From NCBI RefSeq assembly GCF_947507565.1, contig NC_089191.1, forward strand, positions 1,736,001 to 1,800,000: a stretch of DNA of 64,000 nt. Reading direction: 5' to 3'. The notes under the pieces are model-generated. The model was not told the origin of the DNA and ran no database searches. It saw only the letters and a program-made list of their open reading frames with translations. This stretch comes from Oscarella lobularis (Eukaryota > Porifera > Homoscleromorpha > Homosclerophorida > Oscarellidae). The position numbers and the translations under genes were made by a program. Of this stretch, positions 58,977 to 64,000 are shown piece after piece (the stretch's first letter is position 1; the number at the start of each line of letters is the position of its first letter).

Positions 58977-60022
58977 CGTTCTCGTCGACAACGTCGTTGA
59001 GACGTAAATGGAATCTAGGAAAAAGCCTGCGAACAATTAATTAATGAAACAATGAAGATAGCAGTTCCCGTTTGATGCAAAAAAAACTTGAAGTCCCTAC
59101 GCGATATAACGTTGAGAAAGTCAAACGACTGTCCTGCAGAAGGAGGCTCGATGCTGCCTGGTGCGCTGTATAGCTGAACGCCGAGAATAACATCGAATTC
59201 GTCGAACACGCCATCTTAGTTATAGCGCGCTTGACATAAAATGTTTCCTCGCTAATTTACGCTAGTTCGACGATCGATTATCCCTACGCGTCTAGAGATT
59301 AGCCGAAATGCGCAGGAATCGACGTCGAAGAGGCTCACACAGTTTATATGCACGCTTTCCAAGCGAAACGCGGGTGAGCGAGCGCATCCCTCTCGAATCT
59401 GCAAGAAAATGCAACACAACCGTTGCTTTCTGCTTTGACTATGAGCCCAGATAACTGTCTTTGCCCGAATCTACGGCTCGAAATCACGGGTCCTTTATTT
59501 CACTACGATTCAATAGAGTTCGCCGCGTTTCTTTCGAAAGGCGAAAGGCGAGCTCGATCGAATGAGTTGGAGCGTTTCTGGTCGTCTTTCGTCGCACTTT
59601 CCTGGCCTTTCGTGGAGATTCGTGAACGAATCGGTGACGTCACATGTAGGCCATCTTGGCCATGCACGGGTGCACGTCGTCGTCCCTTGTTTCCGTTTTC
59701 TTTCGGGACAAACGCTGCACAAGCGTGATCGCTGCAATTATGACCTTTTTTTGTGTGCGCGTAGAGGTGCAAAAAGCAACGCTCTCTCGCGTGACGCCGT
59801 TGCGGTTTATGACGCACACCGGACCAATCAGCGAAGAGTTTGCGTCACAGTTCGTGCGCACGCGACTTGTATCTCCCCGTCTTCTTCCGTGGCTAAGTGT
59901 ACTAGATGTGTGATCCAAGAGAAATAAGAGTTAGAGAGCAAAAAAACTAAAACTAGATCTAAACACTGGCTATTTGTAAAACGCCAACATATCCTCAAAT
60001 AGGTCCGACACACAATCGAGAT
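58977..60022. other. Intergenic region between CARD paralog and receptor kinase
   Basis: No supported exons. Overlapping open frames near 59420-59930 occur on both strands within a CpG-rich patch. GCCATCTT, the reverse of the YY1-type core, occurs near 59210 and 59651, which suggests a promoter-like stretch. Confidence 0.4.
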
Positions 60023-63000
60023 TTACTCCACTTCGTTTTCAGTGAGTAGTTGCGACTGCATCTGCTGCAAATCGTTAACAACTTGTGAGAACTTTGGTCG
60101 TTTTTTCTGATCCTTAGCCCAACATATTCTAATGAGCTGAGCTATGGAACTTGGAACAAATGGGGGAATTGTCGGCCTTCGCCCTCCCACAGCAATAGCC
60201 ATTTTAGTTTCCCCTTTCGTAAACCTCGCCATGTCGTCGTATTCTTCATAGGGCGGACACCTAGTCATGATTTCCCAAAGAACAATGCCAAAACTAAAAA
60301 GATCAATAAAGATATTGGCATCACCCAGGAACCCTTATCATACCTATAAACATCTGCAGGTGTACCGTAGGCCTGTTGTAAAAGAATTTCCGGAGCGCAC
60401 CAATACAACGTTCCTATGTGCCACACCGTCATGCTTTTTTCCGGCAAAAGGCCTTCCTCAAGAAGGTTGCTTGAACTTCCGTTTACGCTATTTCTTGCTG
60501 AACGCCTTTTCTTTGGACGCAGAGGTTCGCCTTCATTAAATAACAGTTTTGCACATCCAAAATCAGCAATTTTCACCACCCAGTTTCTATCTACTAGTAT
60601 GTTTGCAGTTTTCAAATCGCGATGAATTCTTGGACACTTCAAATTGTGAAGATACTCCATTCCAAGAGCGCCATCCAGGGAAAACTGAAATTTTTGCCTG
60701 AAAGTGACAAGGTTGGGAGAAGGGTAGAGAATGCTACAAAGCGATCCTCTTTTGACGTACTCCAAGACCAAGAACGGATCATTAGATTTCTCAAACCTGC
60801 CCGCGCCAAAGAATTTGACAATATTTCTGTGGCTCAGAAGAGACATTACTTCAATTTCTCGAATAAATTCGAGGAGAACCGTCTCATCGATCTCTGCAAG
60901 ATCCATCAGCAAGTTTTTGACAGCAACGTGTTTCATTCCTCGATACGTCGCTTTGTAAACTTTGCTATATCCACCACGACACTCTTGATCGATTCTGTCT
61001 AGGATTTGGATTTCATTTTCTGTTATCGATAAGGTTTTCTGAAGCTGGCTAAGTTTGGCAGCCTTGTTCGCATTTTCTTTTTTTGTTCTGTAAACGGCGA
61101 CTGCGAGAAGAGTGAAAAGAGAAGACAGAGTTATGGCTCCTGCTCCAATAAGGAAGTAAGTGGGATACTGGCATCTTTTGCCCGTAAATCCCACATTGCA
61201 GCTGCATAATACAGATGGTACTTGTGAACCCACCTTGGTATGTATAGTACAACTTCCGTGCTTGCAATAATCAAAGGAACACTCACAGCCCTCAACGCCA
61301 CTAGAATTGAAGAACTTAGTGGTCAAGCCAATTGGACAGCTAGCACATGCGTTTGAAGAAACCGGAGCATATTTTGATATTCCGCAAAATTGACATGGGC
61401 TTTGCCAAAAATCTGGACTAAACATTCCTTGAGGGCAGCCTGGTTTGAGCAAAATGGTTATTGAAGGAGTGTTTATTTGTTTGAAATTAACTGCGCTAAA
61501 TGTTCCAATTGAAACAATAGTTCCATCGTAGCTCAGCAAATCCGATTGAACTATATCATTGGGCAATGAACCCAGCTTTATCCAAGTTGCAGGATCTTGA
61601 GAGTAATAGTCCAAAACAAACGTTTCAGTTTTCTGCTTAGCAACGATCTTACATGTAGAATGGCAGTTTGGTTGTTGTAGGTACCGAAAGCTGACAAACA
61701 GTTTTTCTCCAATAAAATCTCCTGCTGAAAAACAGTTGGTTGCTGCAGCTTCATTCTTTCGCGAAGTTGGAAGATTAGGCGATTGACTTCTAACGTCTTG
61801 CTTTTTCCACGTTGACGTTTTGAGATGAAACCGCCACACGTACTGATCAAGACACGTGCCAGAAATGCTGCCGTTTAGCACGACGCCACCAAACACAACT
61901 GCCGTACCCTTTGAGAATTTGAAAACGTTATTGAATCGTGGAAGTGGGCCGTTGCAGTGACGACTCAACATGCAAGCTGGAGAAAGGTTTCTCCACAAAA
62001 CAACATTTTTTCTGATTATGGTAAGCATCCACAAGTCGTTGAGTGACTGTAACCGTAAGGAAGAAGAAACAGCAAGTCCTCCAAACATAAGAACTGAGCC
62101 ATTTGACATTGATGCCATTGAGCATCGAAATCGCCTCGAAGGAACCTCTTTTGCCAAAACCGTATCCAAAGCAAGCCAATAAGACTGAGTGACGTTAAAC
62201 GCCTGTACACTATCTAACAAAGTTGACTTGAATTTAGTCAATTGAACTTTTCTTAGGTCTAGCAAAGAGTCAAACGTTAGGCTGACAGGCATTTCATATT
62301 GACCGCTGTTTCCTCCAAATTGTACAAACAAGTCGTCTGCCATTGCTCCACAGTGATTAGCTCGCGCTGAAGGTGACACTTCTGCATTTTGCTGATGCCA
62401 CGATAAAGTGTTCAAGTTTAAAATCCATACGGAATTGGAGTTTAGAAATGCGGAGTTGTACTGAAGAAGTTCTAAACTAGCATCGAACCCGAGTCCACCA
62501 AACACGTAGAGAGACTCGCCAAATATAGCAGAAGAAAAAGTTCCGGGTGAAAGAGGCGAGGGTGAAGACTTTGAAGGAGGGTTTGCTACCCAGGCAATTT
62601 TCATTGCGTTAGCTTTCGAATCTACACTGAGAATCGAAACGTTTAAAACAACGCTATTGTACTGCTGATCAGGGATCACTTCACTGGTTCCAAAAACTAG
62701 AACGGTATTGCCAATTTTCACACTGCTTTTTGATGGTCTGCTAAAGTCTGTCTTAGGAGGAGAGCAGAAGCGGCAGGAGACATTCATCCACCTATTTGTG
62801 AGCAGATTGAAGGCAAATGCTCTTGATTGATCAATCAGAAGCAGGCTGTTTGAGGATAAAATGTGAAACAACTTGCCACCCCCTGTTTTAGCAGCTTTTG
62901 TCATATCTGGGTCAGAGCTGTAGTCGCTAAGCAGTTTCCACTCATTCTTCAATAGGTCGACTAGCCATAGAAACGGCGTAGGAATTGTTTCGCTCAATGC

Positions 63001-63783
63001 TCCACCATTGACGTAAAGATGAGTGGAGTTTCTTGGTGTTGCAGGAACAACAGTCATAAAGGATATGTTCCCCGCCACTGGAAACCAATGGTGCGGATTG
63101 CTCTTTGCCAGATACACCCATTGATAAAGATTTTGTTCCTCGTTTAAACATCGCAACTCTATAACATCTGATCCTAGACGGCTTCCTCCAACAGAGATGA
63201 AAGACTCTTTGCAGCTACAGTTGGATTTGGGCTGATAAATGGATGTAGAACCATAAAAGGCGTTGATTGGTGCGACTCCTCGAAGCAGCAACGGCCGAGT
63301 CCAAGTCTCGCTTTCACCTTGAAATATCCAAGTATCATTTGTCCGTGTTTGATTTCCGTTGTCAAGGTAACCTCCGTACATAACAACTCTAGTTTTACAA
63401 ATTGTTTTCATTCCATGCCCAAATCGATTCTGTGGTGCGCTTTTAAAACTCTTTTTTTCCCATGAGTTTGTCCACGGAGTGTAAATCCATGTGCTCTTGG
63501 TTCTTATCTCTCCATCTGCAGTACTTCCACCAAAGAGCAAAACCTTGTAAAACCGAAAATGCCTTCTTCTTTTGTAGGCAGCAACAGCACTTTCAAGAAG
63601 AAATGGTGGATGATCTTGCTCATGACGAAAGTCCTTGTTAGCACTGCACCATGCGTTTCCTGCGGTATCAGAACAAAAGCTCAAGAATGGGCTACTTTTA
63701 TTTGTAGATGAATTAAATGAAACGATTGGAGGTATCGTTGATAGAATAGAAGAAAGAAGAAACAGCCCTTCAAGCCGCAACAT
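60023..63783 (-). CDS. Receptor kinase: Kelch ectodomain, Cys-rich/EGF, TM, TKL-type kinase, 1,236 aa
   Basis: Exons 63783-60344 and 60293-60023; the join (phase 2) restores DVYSFGIVLWEI, kinase subdomain IX. Signal peptide MLRLEGLFLLSSILSTIPPIV; Kelch blades (LLFGG, VVMYGG, YVFGG, VQFGG, LMFGG, VVFGG) to about residue 760. A Cys-rich GCC2/GCC3-like segment (CPQGMFSP...CQFCG) and an EGF end in CSCNVGFTGKRC. The TM helix is YFLIGAGAITLSSLFTLLAV. The kinase has VAVKN (Lys), HRDLKTAN, DFGCAKL and GTLYWCAPEIL, so catalytic residues look present. The glycine loop is degenerate (CRGGYSKVY). The activation loop carries an extra basic/Ser-rich insert of about 35 residues between DFG and the APE motif. 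Phrasing is of the TKL/MAPKKK type. Kelch plus EGF plus TM recalls attractins, but those lack kinases. Ligand unknown. Confidence 0.88.
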
Positions 63784-64000
63784 ATCATAATAAATCTAAA
63801 TTAGGAAATACTGCATTCGAATTTAACATCTTTTTGCTTCACCTTCATAACAGTTGCACTGTTCAGCAAACAAGAATAATGAAGTTAGGCAAAATCGCTT
63901 TATCTGCCAAACATAAAGCAACTAATACTTTCATTTTTTCCCAGAAACGAAAACAGTTGAAATTAATGTTCTATAGCTTAGGATTAAACGTAATTCAATA
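63784..64000. promoter_or_regulatory. Upstream region of the receptor kinase (partial)
   Basis: AT-rich sequence before the minus-strand ATG, presumably leader and promoter. No TATA, Inr or splice signal stands out. Confidence 0.3.

Noticed and set aside
59420-59930. Cluster of overlapping 75-121 codon frames
   Set aside because: Both strands are open at once in a CpG-rich patch, with no domain and no linked splice sites.

Overview
The window is eukaryotic and almost certainly from an early-branching animal. It holds CARD, Kelch, EGF, cadherin, Calx-beta, thrombospondin-3 and tyrosine-kinase-like domains, phase-1 introns between extracellular domains, short introns (about 45-600 nt) and very large exons. 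A compact sponge genome (for example a homoscleromorph) is my best guess, but that is inference: no ribosomal or mitochondrial marker is present.

Layout. Positions 1-7.1 kb are mostly non-coding, with a 1.68-kb foldback element (1752-3431). A CARD/coiled-coil/Kelch gene lies on the minus strand (7100-9975, eight exons, 763 aa). From 10.5 to 45.4 kb the minus strand carries what I read as one giant gene. It starts with a vitellogenin-like large lipid transfer protein (LLTP) N-terminus and a long amphipathic helical region (39677-45378). About 30 FN3-like repeats follow (20467-33750). The 3' part (10486-20048) encodes Calx-beta, cadherin, GCC2/GCC3, TSP3, EGF, DUF4215-like and cadherin-like domains, then a transmembrane helix. 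The predicted product is roughly 8,500 aa. Its main exon is split by a 5.9-kb EnSpm/Tnp2-like DNA transposon (33753-39676). Removing the transposon and one 2-bp target duplication restores a continuous 5,957-codon frame.

A 1.6-kb upstream region and a miniature LTR retrotransposon (47001-48088, 66-bp LTRs, 5-bp TSD) separate this gene from a divergent plus-strand gene (48089-56037, about 2,607 aa) that carries the same repeat family. The retrotransposon inserted exactly at the presumed start codon of that gene.

The right end holds an inverted, Kelch-less duplicate of the CARD gene (57296-58904) and a minus-strand receptor kinase with Kelch, EGF, transmembrane and TKL kinase parts (60023-63783). 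The CARD genes suggest innate immune or death-fold signalling. The two repeat-rich genes suggest a paired locus of very large secreted and membrane-anchored surface proteins. Four independent mobile-element or duplication events have reshaped the neighbourhood. All exon boundaries were read by eye from GT/AG sites and codon phase.
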